NCBI RefSeq assembly: GCF_036245475.1
Contig: NZ_BTPM01000002.1
Location: 1,054,001 to 1,118,000 of the forward strand
Length of the DNA: 64,000 bases
From: Vibrio sp. 10N
GTDB taxonomy: Bacteria; Pseudomonadota; Gammaproteobacteria; Enterobacterales; Vibrionaceae
Direction: 5' to 3'
Shown here: piece after piece, positions 17,584 through 26,846 of the stretch
How positions within the stretch are numbered: the stretch's first letter is position 1
How the letters are laid out: every line of letters begins with the position of its first letter
The notes under the pieces: model-generated
The model's database searches: none
Told to the model about the DNA's origin: nothing
What the model saw: only the letters and a program-made list of their open reading frames with translations
Position numbers and translations under genes: made by a program

Positions 17584-17756
17584 AGCTTGTGATTTACTTC
17601 GCTGAATTCAAATCTTGCCAGCGGTCAACTTTTAATCACCTTCAACTTGTGCCATTGTTATAAGTGCACAGGTGATAACACGCCTTCGCGCGCATCAATC
17701 CACTTGTGCACATGCCCAAGCTAAAACTATTGTTCATCGAATAAAAAGGGGTTGCT

Positions 17757-18002
17757 ATGTTAGGCGAAGATCACTCTCTTCTTAAGGAATTTCCAGAACA
17801 TCAAGATACCATTTTAGCGCTCACGCGAAGCGATCAAGGCTTTGCGACAGACACTAAAAACTACAATGCTCTGGATAAAGAAATTCGTGTGTTAGAACTC
17901 AACGGTTCACCCATCGAAGATACCGAGATGCATCAGCTAAAACATGATAGAGCCGTTTTAAAAGACTCGTTGCATCAACGTATAGTGAGTGCTTCAAAAT
18001 AA
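17757..18002 (+). CDS. YdcH family DUF465 protein
   Basis: 81-residue, helical, charged protein. The order H-S-L-L-K-E-F-P-E-H-Q-D-T-I, then F-x(6)-Y-x-x-L-D-x-E-I, then LKHDRAVLKDSLHQRI is the DUF465/YdcH pattern, a two-helix hairpin of unproven function. AAAAAGGGG precedes the ATG. The 170 bases upstream hold no other gene. Confidence 0.9.
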   Translation: MLGEDHSLLKEFPEHQDTILALTRSDQGFATDTKNYNALDKEIRVLELNGSPIEDTEMHQLKHDRAVLKDSLHQRIVSASK

Positions 18003-18018
18003 GCATGTAAATCAAAGC

Positions 18019-18042
18019 CGGTGCCAGTTGGACACTGGCACC
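18019..18042. terminator. Hairpin between convergent genes
   Basis: GGTGCCAGT and ACTGGCACC form a 9-bp stem with a 5-base loop between the YdcH-like gene and the convergent MOSC fusion. T-runs are weak on both sides. Confidence 0.5.
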
Positions 18043-18053
18043 CATAATCATCA

Positions 18054-19874
18054 TTAACTTACGATTTCCACATCGGTTCTTGGTACCGCGCAGCAAGCCA
18101 ACACCTTACCTTCCGCAATCTCCGACTCCTGAATCGCTGGCACATCAGGCTGATGAACCAAACCCGATTCAACCGTCACCTTACATGCACCGCAAAAACC
18201 CGCACGGCAGCTATGCGCTATCGACTGTCCTGCATCTTCCGCTTGATCCAATAAGGTTTTCTGGTTATTACCCTCAAACACATTGCCATCAATACTGATT
18301 TGCACTGTCTTGACGCTATCTTCCGTCGAGGTGGCAACACCAAACGCCTCTTGGTGATAATGATCTTCCGCCAGTCCTTTTTTCAGCATCAGGTTTTTCG
18401 CCTTTTGCATAAAGCCATCTGGGCCACACACGAACACTTGTCTTGCCGTTAGAGCTGAAATTTGTTTTAGGTGCGACAAACTAAAGCGCCCTTTTAAACC
18501 ATCCCATTCGTCACTTGGTTGCGTCAATGAAATCATGACCGTCAAATTGTCATGCTTTGCTTCAAGAGACTGTAACTCCTGCTTAAACGGGATATCGTCC
18601 AAAGTTGAACACTGGTGGAAAAACACCACGTCATTCACTTCTCCTCTATCTGAGAGATCACGAAGCATTGACATCATTGGCGTCACACCACTGCCTGCCG
18701 AGAGTAACAGCAGAGGTTCATGTTCTTTGTTCGCCATGTGGAAGCTACCATTTGGCAGGTCGGCGATTAAGGTATCCCCCACTTGGAAGTGTTCAAATAA
18801 CCAATTCGATACGCTACCGCCATCAATACGTTTGACCGAAATAGCCAGTCGCCCTGGACGAGATGGGCTGGAGGACAAAGTGTATAAACGCTTGATGACC
18901 TGACCTTCGATATCCAGGTCAATAGGAAGGTGCTGCCCGGCTTTATACTCTGGCATTGCGCCTTTTTGCGGCTCTAGCCAAAAGGTTTCAAAGTTGCGCG
19001 CCACTTGTTCACGCTCTACGCAGACGAACGCTTGCTTTTGAGCATCAAGATCTTGGTAGAACTCTTTTTCCTTATACTCCAGCACTTCAATTTCATCGCC
19101 AGCACGGATCATACCTTCGTTCTTGGCCACCAAGTTTTGACCGAAGAATACCCCGCCCCTTTCATTGGCACGAAAACGGGAAAAGGTCTTTAGCGGCTCT
19201 TTGCTTTCACGGAACGCTCCTTTTTCCACATCAACCGTCGTCAAAATGCAGCGCTCACAAGGTTTTACCGCTTCAAACTCGACTTCACCAATTTTAATAC
19301 GCTTCCACGAGTCCTCGATAAATGGCTCATCCGAACCAACGACTAGGTTAGTTCGAAACTGTTCCATCGAGTGGACTTCACTACTGCGACGATTAAGCTC
19401 ATCCAAAGAGCCCTGACTGATGATCAGCAGCGGATAACCATCGGCAAAACTCACATTGTGACCCAGCTTTTCGCGCACACGATTCGACTGCTCACCGGTA
19501 AACAATAACTCTACGCGCTGATCCAGCACCTGACTAAACCAATCATCCGCTTCATCCGTTGTGGTGTAAGCGGCAAAGTTGTCTTTCCAAACCGTTGCTG
19601 GTGTCTCTTGTAACTTGAAACTGCTGTATTCAAGTTTTAATGGCGCCATACCTGGATAAGTAAAAATGATCCCTGTCGGCAGCAGGCTTGATGACACCTT
19701 CACCATATTTGGGTATTTGCGTGCTGTCACCATAGCACCATCAGAAAGCGCGACCATGAATCGGCGGTCAAAGCACAAGCCTTGTTTTTCGACCCAAGAA
19801 GAAGAAAGAGAAATGCCACCAACGGATTTAACGGGGTAGATATTGATTTGGGAAAGCAGAGGAGATTTTGACAC
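18054..19874 (-). CDS. MOSC - ferredoxin reductase - [2Fe-2S] ferredoxin fusion
   Basis: 606 residues. N-terminal MOSC beta-barrel (YPVKSVGGISLSS) and MOSC domain with CERCILTTVDVEKG, the Moco-binding Cys region, to about 270. Then a flavin/NAD(P)-binding reductase: RLYTLSSSPSRPGRLAISVK (flavin), LLLSAGSGVTPMMSMLRDL (nucleotide). Finally a plant-type ferredoxin with Cys 556, 561, 564 and 594. The layout is a self-sufficient version of the YcbX system, in which a MOSC protein needs a flavin reductase to reduce N-hydroxylated compounds. Substrate inferred from family. Confidence 0.9.
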   Translation of the reverse strand: MSKSPLLSQINIYPVKSVGGISLSSSWVEKQGLCFDRRFMVALSDGAMVTARKYPNMVKVSSSLLPTGIIFTYPGMAPLKLEYSSFKLQETPATVWKDNFAAYTTTDEADDWFSQVLDQRVELLFTGEQSNRVREKLGHNVSFADGYPLLIISQGSLDELNRRSSEVHSMEQFRTNLVVGSDEPFIEDSWKRIKIGEVEFEAVKPCERCILTTVDVEKGAFRESKEPLKTFSRFRANERGGVFFGQNLVAKNEGMIRAGDEIEVLEYKEKEFYQDLDAQKQAFVCVEREQVARNFETFWLEPQKGAMPEYKAGQHLPIDLDIEGQVIKRLYTLSSSPSRPGRLAISVKRIDGGSVSNWLFEHFQVGDTLIADLPNGSFHMANKEHEPLLLLSAGSGVTPMMSMLRDLSDRGEVNDVVFFHQCSTLDDIPFKQELQSLEAKHDNLTVMISLTQPSDEWDGLKGRFSLSHLKQISALTARQVFVCGPDGFMQKAKNLMLKKGLAEDHYHQEAFGVATSTEDSVKTVQISIDGNVFEGNNQKTLLDQAEDAGQSIAHSCRAGFCGACKVTVESGLVHQPDVPAIQESEIAEGKVLACCAVPRTDVEIVS

Positions 19875-19987
19875 GACTGAGCCCTTTTATTGTTGTCTTC
19901 CTTATTTTGTGCTCAATGGTAACGTCTTTTTTCCCTTAGTCCCAGAAACATAGTGAAATCTTACTCGTTTTCCTCTATCATCCTGTC

Positions 19988-20068
19988 GCCTAAACGTAAG
20001 CGATTGCATTCACATTTTTCGCCACCGTTTAGGCTCCGTTTCAAGAAGAATCTAACTTGGTGGGAGCC
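19988..20068 (+). promoter_or_regulatory. pyrC leader with SD-sequestering hairpin and competing inverted repeat
   Basis: GGCTCC (20032-20037) can pair with GGAGCC (20063-20068), which contains the pyrC ribosome site. A second, mutually exclusive stem is formed by GCCTAAACG (19988-19996) and CGTTTAGGC (20026-20034). GCCTAAACGTAAGCGA also matches a PurR-type box at 10 of 16 positions. Enteric pyrC is known to be controlled by a leader hairpin that hides the ribosome site; similar control here is inferred. Confidence 0.45.
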
Positions 20069-20071
20069 CAA

Positions 20072-21100
20072 ATGACTACATTGACTATTACTCGTCCTGA
20101 CGACTGGCACGTACACCTTCGTGACGGCGACGTTCTTAAAGATACTGTTCGCGATATCAGCCGCTACAACGGTCGTGCACTGATCATGCCAAACACTATC
20201 CCACCTGTCACAGACACAGAAATGGCGCTGGCCTACAAAGCGCGCATTATGGCTGAGCAGCCTTCTGAGCAGTTTGAGCCGCTAATGGCACTGTACCTAA
20301 CAGACAACACCACACCAGATGAAATCCGCAAAGCGAAAGAGTCTGGCGCAGTTGTAGCAGCAAAACTGTACCCAGCAGGTGCAACCACAAACTCAGATTC
20401 TGGCGTAACGTCGGCAAAGAACATCTACCACGTACTAGAAGCGATGGAAGAAGTGGGCATGCTACTGCTTGTTCACGGTGAAGTAACCACTCACGAAGTT
20501 GACATCTTCGACCGTGAGAAAGAGTTCCTAGACACTGTTCTAGCTCCTATCGTGAATGATTTCCCGAACCTTAAGATTGTTCTAGAGCACATCACGACAG
20601 CAGATGCTGCAAACTTTGTGAAAAACGCTAACGACAACGTTGCAGCGACTATCACGGCTCACCACCTTCTTTACAACCGCAACCACATGCTGGTTGGCGG
20701 CATCAAGCCACACTTCTACTGCCTACCAATCCTTAAGCGTGGTACCCACCAGCAAGCGCTTATCGAAGCGGCAACCAGTGGCAGCAAGAAATTCTTCCTT
20801 GGTACTGACTCTGCGCCACACGCAAAAGGCAAAAAAGAAGCCGCTTGTGGCTGTGCGGGTTCATACACAGCACACGCTGCAGTAGAGCTTTATGCTGAAG
20901 TATTCGAGCAAGAAGGCAAGCTTGAGAACCTAGAAGGTTTTGCAAGCCACAACGGTCCAGACTTCTACGGCCTACCTCGCAACACGGACACCATCACCCT
21001 TGAGAAAGACGAGTGGAACGTGCCAGAAACCATGCCATTTGGTAGCGACATTGTTGTGCCAATCCGCGGCGGCGAAACTGTTAACTGGAAAGTAAAGTAA
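20072..21100 (+). CDS. pyrC: Dihydroorotase
   Basis: Zinc enzyme of de novo pyrimidine synthesis that interconverts carbamoyl aspartate and dihydroorotate. 342 residues, class II length. The metal site is visible: DDWHVHLRDGD (HxH), the carboxylated Lys in AAKLYPAGATTNSDSG, His in LLVHGEVT and VLEHITT, and Asp in FLGTDSAPHAKGKKE. ATG 20072 follows GGGAG; the upstream start at 20057 is less likely. Confidence 0.96.
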   Translation: MTTLTITRPDDWHVHLRDGDVLKDTVRDISRYNGRALIMPNTIPPVTDTEMALAYKARIMAEQPSEQFEPLMALYLTDNTTPDEIRKAKESGAVVAAKLYPAGATTNSDSGVTSAKNIYHVLEAMEEVGMLLLVHGEVTTHEVDIFDREKEFLDTVLAPIVNDFPNLKIVLEHITTADAANFVKNANDNVAATITAHHLLYNRNHMLVGGIKPHFYCLPILKRGTHQQALIEAATSGSKKFFLGTDSAPHAKGKKEAACGCAGSYTAHAAVELYAEVFEQEGKLENLEGFASHNGPDFYGLPRNTDTITLEKDEWNVPETMPFGSDIVVPIRGGETVNWKVK

Positions 21101-21130
21101 GCCGTTAGCGCTGACTAATACTGGATATGT

Positions 21131-21168
21131 AAGGCTCCCTAATGAATAATGGGAGCCTTATTTTTTAC
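21131..21168 (+). terminator. Intrinsic terminator of pyrC
   Basis: AAGGCTCCC pairs with GGGAGCCTT across TAATGAATAAT and is followed by ATTTTTTA. Confidence 0.85.
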
Positions 21169-21192
21169 TAAGTCAAAACGAGATTGCTCCTC

Positions 21193-21519
21193 ATGTCCCA
21201 AGAAGTCGTTATCGTCACTCCCTGCCGCGCTGCCTGTAAAAATGAAGGTGGGATCTGTAGCGGATGCCATCGCACCATGGACGAATTGTCCGAATGGCGC
21301 TTTATGGATAACGAACAACGTCAGGACAAAGTCGAACAACTCTCCGGCGAGCAGTCCACGCACCAATGCCAACAGTGTGGCGAGCCTGCCTATTGCGACA
21401 TTTCCGCTGGAAAATCATCTTGCTGGTGCTTCGAGATAGAAAAGCGAGATACCTCAAGTTTGGAAAAGTCGGCAACCTGTTTGTGTCGTAAGTGTTTAAG
21501 CAAGTTGCCACTTAAATAG
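21193..21519 (+). CDS. DUF1289 plus cysteine-rich CWC domain protein
   Basis: 108 residues. The N-terminal half is DUF1289: PCRAACKNEGGICSGCHRTM with WRFMDNEQR. The C-terminal half has CQQCGEPAYCDI and CWCFEIEK, the cysteine-rich CWC pattern, plus CLCRKC near the end. The many CxxC pairs suggest zinc or metal binding; function unknown. Start at ATG 21193. Convergent with the SgrR-like gene, the two stops being only seven bases apart. Confidence 0.82.
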   Translation: MSQEVVIVTPCRAACKNEGGICSGCHRTMDELSEWRFMDNEQRQDKVEQLSGEQSTHQCQQCGEPAYCDISAGKSSCWCFEIEKRDTSSLEKSATCLCRKCLSKLPLK

Positions 21520-21526
21520 CGCTGTA

Positions 21527-23230
21527 TTACACATTCAACACTACCCGATTGAAATCGATCCAGCCATTGGCCAGTAGCTCCGGTGCACTGACCTTCTTCG
21601 AGACATTCATCTCTTGCTCCACATGGTAGAGCGGCTGGTAAATCCCTTCCTTGATGAGCTTACTCTCAATTGCTTCAAACCCCTGAAGTTTACGCTTGAG
21701 ATCGGGCCTATTCATGGTCTTGACCGTTTGCTCCAACAACCACGCTTTACGCTCATCACTAAAGCACGCCTCATTGGATGCAGTGCCAAGTAACCAGCCT
21801 AACCACGACATTTCGATGTCTTCGGTAAACACCTCACCAGTCACAATAATGTCGGCCTCACGAAGCGTTTCGACACTGTTAAAAACTGGAAACTCCAACA
21901 CCGTCGTCCGACAAGGGATCCCCAAGCGCTTTAGCGACATTTCAATGAGCCTGACGGTATTTACGTGGGTAAAAAGTTGATAGGTCACAATCCTTAGCTC
22001 GTCCCCCGGCTCAGGCAAAGAAGCCAAAGCGGACTTTAGTGAGGTCAAATCGCTTTCTTGAATGCACTCAGGCTGCGACATCATGCCGCTGGCACGGGCC
22101 AGCGTCTCTACTTGCGCACTTTTTGGCTGCCCCATCGCCAGCAACAACTGTTGGAGCACTCGACGATGACGCTTACGTTTCATCCAAGGATGACGAGCTG
22201 GGTTCAACATTGCATGCACACAGCCTCTTTCCCATTGTTGATGCGACTCCAATGGCGTATTGGCTTTCTCTGCCATGTGACGGCTATGCACAAAATCGCA
22301 ATTAAGCGCTATTTCTTTCGCGTTTTCGCCAAGGTTCCAAATTTCGACCCCGTCGATCCACGGGCGATGACCATGGTAGTCTGTGTTGACCAGCAATAAG
22401 GTGCGCCACTGCGTTTGCTCAGCAAGAACAAACGCACCACTGCCAATCACTCGACCTTGGTCAAACTTAGTCACCCCCATCGCACTGTGGGCTAATAATT
22501 TAGGCACTAAGTGCGGCAAACGATGGCTGACGAACTTCAGTTTGAGTGGCGTTTCGACTTTCACCTCGTCAATAAACTGAAACATAGCTCGGTGATTCGT
22601 TGCCTTGTGGATTAGGCGCTCAAAATGGGCCTTGATGCTCGCTGCGGTAAGTGCGCTACCATCATGAAATGTGAGCCCTTTGCGAAGTATGACGGTTACC
22701 CCATCATCGTCCCTTTGCCAGTGATGGGCTAAATCGCCAATAAACTCGCCTGAACTGGCATCATATTTGAGTAGCGACGCATACAGGTACGACGCTATAT
22801 GAAGCTCGGTACGCCTATTGATCGTAATAGGATCTAGTGCATGTGTTGCTCGATAGAACGGGACTTGCAGTATGTCTTTTGCTTGCTGAGTAGATTGGTA
22901 GCGTGAAAGGTACGTTTTTAAGAACAGCTCTCGCTCGGACTCCGGAACCAAGGATACCGCCGCCTCTACTTGCTCCTGCTCCAATAGTCGGTGCGCGTAA
23001 CCTTTTAACCGCTCACTGAGTGAGCAAAGCAGCTTGGCTTTAGGTAAATTGCCTCGGCCAACGCCAGATTGCCACTCAATGACTTGTTCTTTGACCAAAC
23101 GCTTGATCAATAGCTGTGCATTACGTCGAGTACACTCTAAATGCTGGCTCACGTCATCGAGCGAAATAGTTTGCCACTCCCCCAACACCAGCCTGTCACG
23201 ACAAAACACTAGCGCATTCCAATACCGCAT
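21527..23230 (-). CDS. sgrR: SgrR-type transcriptional regulator
   Basis: 567 residues. An N-terminal winged HTH (DDVSQHLECTRRNAQLLIKR) is followed by an ABC solute-binding-like domain (SBP type 5) from about 150: ALDPITINRRTELHIASYLY and GLTFHDGSALTAASIKAHFE. SgrR proteins sense small molecules and in enterics activate sgrS under sugar-phosphate stress. Here the divergent neighbour is an MFS exporter, a usual target arrangement. Orthology to enteric SgrR is by domain pattern only. Confidence 0.85.
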   Translation of the reverse strand: MRYWNALVFCRDRLVLGEWQTISLDDVSQHLECTRRNAQLLIKRLVKEQVIEWQSGVGRGNLPKAKLLCSLSERLKGYAHRLLEQEQVEAAVSLVPESERELFLKTYLSRYQSTQQAKDILQVPFYRATHALDPITINRRTELHIASYLYASLLKYDASSGEFIGDLAHHWQRDDDGVTVILRKGLTFHDGSALTAASIKAHFERLIHKATNHRAMFQFIDEVKVETPLKLKFVSHRLPHLVPKLLAHSAMGVTKFDQGRVIGSGAFVLAEQTQWRTLLLVNTDYHGHRPWIDGVEIWNLGENAKEIALNCDFVHSRHMAEKANTPLESHQQWERGCVHAMLNPARHPWMKRKRHRRVLQQLLLAMGQPKSAQVETLARASGMMSQPECIQESDLTSLKSALASLPEPGDELRIVTYQLFTHVNTVRLIEMSLKRLGIPCRTTVLEFPVFNSVETLREADIIVTGEVFTEDIEMSWLGWLLGTASNEACFSDERKAWLLEQTVKTMNRPDLKRKLQGFEAIESKLIKEGIYQPLYHVEQEMNVSKKVSAPELLANGWIDFNRVVLNV

Positions 23231-23347
23231 AAAGGTGAAATCTCCTTTTCACTTTTCTATTTTTGTTCGCCTTTTAATTTCGATAATAGAGCGAGAAGAC
23301 AACAAACTCAACCCACCATTTTATCTATAAATTATAAGGAATTAGGC

Positions 23348-24559
23348 ATGACGACACTCATTGAGCCTCAAGCATCGATATGGAAAAATCGGCCATTTGT
23401 TATTCTGTTTTCCAGCGCTTTTTTTGTTGCACTTAGTGGCCAAATTTATAATCTGGCCTTGCCTTTGCTTGTCTATGATTTAACGCAATCCTCACAGGTC
23501 ATGGGGGTGATCCGAGGCGTGGAATTTTTGCCCAATTTGCTTTTGGCTCTGTTTTTGGGTGTCTGGGTAGACCGCATCGACAAAAAACGTTGGTCGCAGA
23601 CCATGCTGATCGGTCAAGTGATGGTGGTACTTTGTTCTTACACCGCCGTTGAAATGATGAGCAACCCATTGTGGGTGCTGTTCCCATGTGCGTTTTTGAT
23701 GATGGCTTTCAACTACGGTTACCATTTAGCACGGATCACTATGCTCAAAAACGCGCTACCACCTGAAGCACAAAACACCGCAACCGCGAGAATGAGCGTC
23801 CTCAATAGTGTGATGGAAACCGTCGGTCCCATCTTATCTGGTGCTCTGCTACTGCTTTCTGCCGTCCATAGCGTATTTCTGGGGGTGGCTTTGATGTTAC
23901 TCGTCGCCTATTGGCAGCTCAATCAACTGACACTCAATCCCACTCAGGTCCCACCCAAAACCAACACGTTGAGTGCGCTAAAGCAAGGCTGGTGTGCGTT
24001 TGTGGCCGATCGCAATATGGTCCTGATAACGCTTGCTGTCATGGTGATCAACACCACGGGGGCGGTGTTCTGGATACAAGCTATTTACTACGCCAAAGCG
24101 GAGCTAGAACTCAACTCTGTCGAAGTGAGTTATCTCGTCGCAGCCTCAGGTTTAGGGGGCTTGATCGGCGCATTCAGTGCGGATAAAGTACGCAAAAAAA
24201 TTGGGCTGGGCTGGCTGCTCATTGCTTCTATTGCCTTAGAATCACTGGGGTTTGTTATCCCAATGATTGCTCCCAATGTATGGACACTGGCCGCAGCTTT
24301 CCTTTGGGTTTCCGCTGTGGGGCTCTATAGCAGCATCTGTATTTGGAGCTATCGACAAGAAGCATTCTGCGAACAATATTTAGGACGCGTTGCGGGAATT
24401 ACTGGCTCACTGTTTAAACTACTGATGCCATTCGGACTCGCTGCATCGGGTTATCTAGTGGCGGCATGGGGGAGCCAATTCGTATTCCTACTGTGCTTCG
24501 CGTTGCAAATCTTCGCTTCGGCTTGCCTAATACTCAGCCGGGTTCGTCATCTTGAGTGA
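23348..24559 (+). CDS. MFS transporter (MFS_3, EntS-like)
   Basis: 403 residues with about twelve transmembrane helices. FFVALSGQIYNLALPLLVYD and VDRIDKKRWSQTML (the loop 2-3 motif) and RMSVLNSVMETVGPILSGAL place it in the MFS_3 group of drug and siderophore exporters. An ATTATAAGGAATTAGGC region supplies the ribosome site. Divergent from sgrR across 117 AT-rich bases, so probably controlled by it. Confidence 0.88.
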   Translation: MTTLIEPQASIWKNRPFVILFSSAFFVALSGQIYNLALPLLVYDLTQSSQVMGVIRGVEFLPNLLLALFLGVWVDRIDKKRWSQTMLIGQVMVVLCSYTAVEMMSNPLWVLFPCAFLMMAFNYGYHLARITMLKNALPPEAQNTATARMSVLNSVMETVGPILSGALLLLSAVHSVFLGVALMLLVAYWQLNQLTLNPTQVPPKTNTLSALKQGWCAFVADRNMVLITLAVMVINTTGAVFWIQAIYYAKAELELNSVEVSYLVAASGLGGLIGAFSADKVRKKIGLGWLLIASIALESLGFVIPMIAPNVWTLAAAFLWVSAVGLYSSICIWSYRQEAFCEQYLGRVAGITGSLFKLLMPFGLAASGYLVAAWGSQFVFLLCFALQIFASACLILSRVRHLE

Positions 24560-24637
24560 TGTACCACATCGGGGTTGTTGCAAACTTGTTAAATACCCAA
24601 TAGAGTAAAAGCCCCATTCAAAAAGGATAATTAGAAC

Positions 24638-25075
24638 ATGGAATCATTGTTGGAAGGCTTCCCGGTCATTACCGAAATCCCCGTTGCTTGGGGAGAAATG
24701 GACGCATTAAATCATGTCAATAACGCCGTTTATTTTCGCTACTTTGAAACCGCTCGTCTGGATTACTTTCGCCACATTAGCCTGATGGAAGATATGGCGG
24801 TCACAAACATCGGCCCTGTACTTGGAGATACCTATTGCCGCTATAAGCTACCGGTGACTTACCCCGATACGCTACTCGTCGGCTCTCGTATCACTGACCT
24901 CAAAGAAGACAGGTTCACAATGGAGTACCAAATTGTCAGTCACAAACTTGGCAAGGTCACCACAACCGGCACCGCAACCATTGTGATGTTTGATTTTAAC
25001 ACCAACAAAAAAGCCGTGATTTCTGAGAAATTGATGACCGCGATTGAGCAGACACGAAATGGCTCTGCTGGTTAA
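24638..25075 (+). CDS. Acyl-CoA thioesterase (4HBT hotdog fold)
   Basis: 145 residues. WGEMDALNHVNNAVYFRYFE carries the D-x-x-x-H-V-N active-site motif of the 4-hydroxybenzoyl-CoA thioesterase/YbgC group. Likely hydrolyses acyl-CoA; chain length unknown. AAAAGGATAA precedes the ATG. It follows the MFS gene by 78 bases and may share its transcript. Confidence 0.9.
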   Translation: MESLLEGFPVITEIPVAWGEMDALNHVNNAVYFRYFETARLDYFRHISLMEDMAVTNIGPVLGDTYCRYKLPVTYPDTLLVGSRITDLKEDRFTMEYQIVSHKLGKVTTTGTATIVMFDFNTNKKAVISEKLMTAIEQTRNGSAG

Positions 25076-25090
25076 CCGTCAATACAAAAC

Positions 25091-25130
25091 GACGTCTACG
25101 GTCAAACAATATTGTTTGACCGTAGGCGTC
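25091..25130. repeat. 40-bp near-perfect palindrome
   Basis: The two 20-base arms GACGTCTACGGTCAAACAAT and ATTGTTTGACCGTAGGCGTC are reverse complements except at one pair, with no loop. It lies between the thioesterase stop and the convergent PTS gene. It probably works as a bidirectional terminator, but it lacks T-runs. Confidence 0.7.
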
Positions 25131-25246
25131 ACTTTCAAGCGATCAATAGCGCTTCTACCAATCTTGTTCGAGTTACAGTGCGCTCAATAAACTTGTAACA
25201 AACTGAAAAGGTAGCACATTTAATGCGCTACCTTTAACGAGTGAGA

Positions 25247-26791
25247 CTAGACCTGAATCATCTGGCTCATCTCTTCTCTTACTTGAGGAACAGTAAGACC
25301 AACAATAATCTGGAAACTTTCCTTATTGCGAACTACGTTCACTGCACCTTGCTGTTGGAAGAATGACGTTGGCTGAACCAAATCGGAATTCTTAACTTTA
25401 ACTCTCAATCGAGTCGCACAGTTAGTCAGTAATTCAATGTTCTCCTTACCACCTAGCCCTTCAATGAAAGCACTGGCTTGAGCATCTTGAGTTGCTGAGC
25501 CTTTTTTCGATGCACGGTACTCATTCTTTGAAACCAATTTCACTTCAGCATCATCGCGTCCTGGAGTCATAATGTTGTACTTTAGAATGATCGCTCGGAA
25601 GCTAAAGAAGTAAATTGCAGTAAATGTAAGGCCTAAAGCAATTTGCAACAAGTAAGTACCCATATGGTTTGAACCTAATGGCAACCAGTTCTGGAATACA
25701 AAGTCGATAAGGCCAGTCTGGAAGTTACCTGATACGCCAAGCATGTAAGCGATCGTCGCCATGGTTGCTGATAACACGGCGTGCAGTGCAAACAGAGCTG
25801 GAGCAATAAATAAGAATGTAAATTCAATCGGCTCAGTAATACCCGTTAGTATCGCGGTAATCGCAGCACCTAACACCAAACCCAATACCATCTTTTTCTT
25901 TTCTGGTTTCGCTGTTGAATAAAGTGCCAATGCGATACCCGTACAACCAAACACTTTACCCATACCGGTTAGCATTAAGCCGCCTTGTGGGAACTGCTCA
26001 GTCAGTGGTGCGCTACTTGCGGCAAACTCTTGAATATGTTGAATCCAGTAAGCAACCGTACCGCCATCAACAGCAACTGGGCCATAAAAAACTGGACCAT
26101 AAACAAAGTGGTGCAAACCTGTTGGGATCAATAAACGTTCAAGAAGAGTAAATACCCATACACCGAATGAACCCGCATTAACTAAGAACGTTTGTAGGCC
26201 GTTAATCCCTTCTTGAATCGAAGGCCAAACAAAACAAGTGACAATCGCTAGCGCAACCATAAGTGGGAAACTAATGATCACCACCAGTGGCGAGCCATTA
26301 AATACTGACGCCCAATCAGGTAATTTGCGGTCAAAGTATTTGTTGTGAACCCATACCGACACACTTGCAATCACAATCGCACCAAGAAGGTTTGTATCTA
26401 GGGTTAGAATGCCACCTATTTCTGTCAGACCACGCTCACCAGCAACATAGTTAACACCGAGATCCGCACCCCAGAACTGAAGAATCCCACCAATGACATA
26501 GTTAAAGGTGATGTAGGAAACCAGCGTTGCTAATACAGCTCGGCCTGAAGCTGTTTTCGCCAGAGCGATAGGCAAACCAACCGCAAAAATCAGCGACATA
26601 TTCTTAAATACGGCTAACGATGCTTGCAACAAGATGGTAGAAACACTGTGCCAAGTAGAGCCCGGTACTGCCCACGGAAAGAGATCTTGGTTTAATAGCA
26701 TCACGGTAAAACCAAGCAGCATACCAGCAGCAGGGAAAAGGAGTACGGGGACAAACATCGCTGCCCCAAACCTCTGTATCATATCTTTCAT
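25247..26791 (-). CDS. PTS alpha-glucoside-type permease, EIICB
   Basis: 514 residues. An EIIC domain with many helices (GLHHFVYGPVFYGPVAVDGG, ITEPIEFTFLFIAPALFALH) is followed by a linker and an EIIB domain with the phosphorylated Cys in LLTNCATRLRVKVKNSD. It imports and phosphorylates a sugar. No EIIA is present, so EIIA-Glc (Crr) would have to serve. The adjacent GH4 gene with its CDMP motif points to alpha-glucosides such as maltose isomers. Confidence 0.9.
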   Translation of the reverse strand: MKDMIQRFGAAMFVPVLLFPAAGMLLGFTVMLLNQDLFPWAVPGSTWHSVSTILLQASLAVFKNMSLIFAVGLPIALAKTASGRAVLATLVSYITFNYVIGGILQFWGADLGVNYVAGERGLTEIGGILTLDTNLLGAIVIASVSVWVHNKYFDRKLPDWASVFNGSPLVVIISFPLMVALAIVTCFVWPSIQEGINGLQTFLVNAGSFGVWVFTLLERLLIPTGLHHFVYGPVFYGPVAVDGGTVAYWIQHIQEFAASSAPLTEQFPQGGLMLTGMGKVFGCTGIALALYSTAKPEKKKMVLGLVLGAAITAILTGITEPIEFTFLFIAPALFALHAVLSATMATIAYMLGVSGNFQTGLIDFVFQNWLPLGSNHMGTYLLQIALGLTFTAIYFFSFRAIILKYNIMTPGRDDAEVKLVSKNEYRASKKGSATQDAQASAFIEGLGGKENIELLTNCATRLRVKVKNSDLVQPTSFFQQQGAVNVVRNKESFQIIVGLTVPQVREEMSQMIQV

Positions 26792-26805
26792 AGTAACCTC
26801 AAAAA

Positions 26806-26832
26806 AGGGTGAGCAGCACTCATTGTCTGCTC
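26806..26832 (-). terminator. Hairpin with T-run between GH4 and PTS genes
   Basis: On the minus strand TGAGCAG and CTGCTCA form a 7-bp stem followed by CCCTTTTTTG. It lies within the operon, so partial termination or transcript processing may set the ratio of enzyme to permease. Confidence 0.5.
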
Positions 26833-26846
26833 AACTCATGTTTAAA

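Noticed and set aside
18956..19297. Plus-strand frame of 113 codons inside the MOSC fusion
   Set aside because: Antisense shadow of a multi-domain protein with full motifs.
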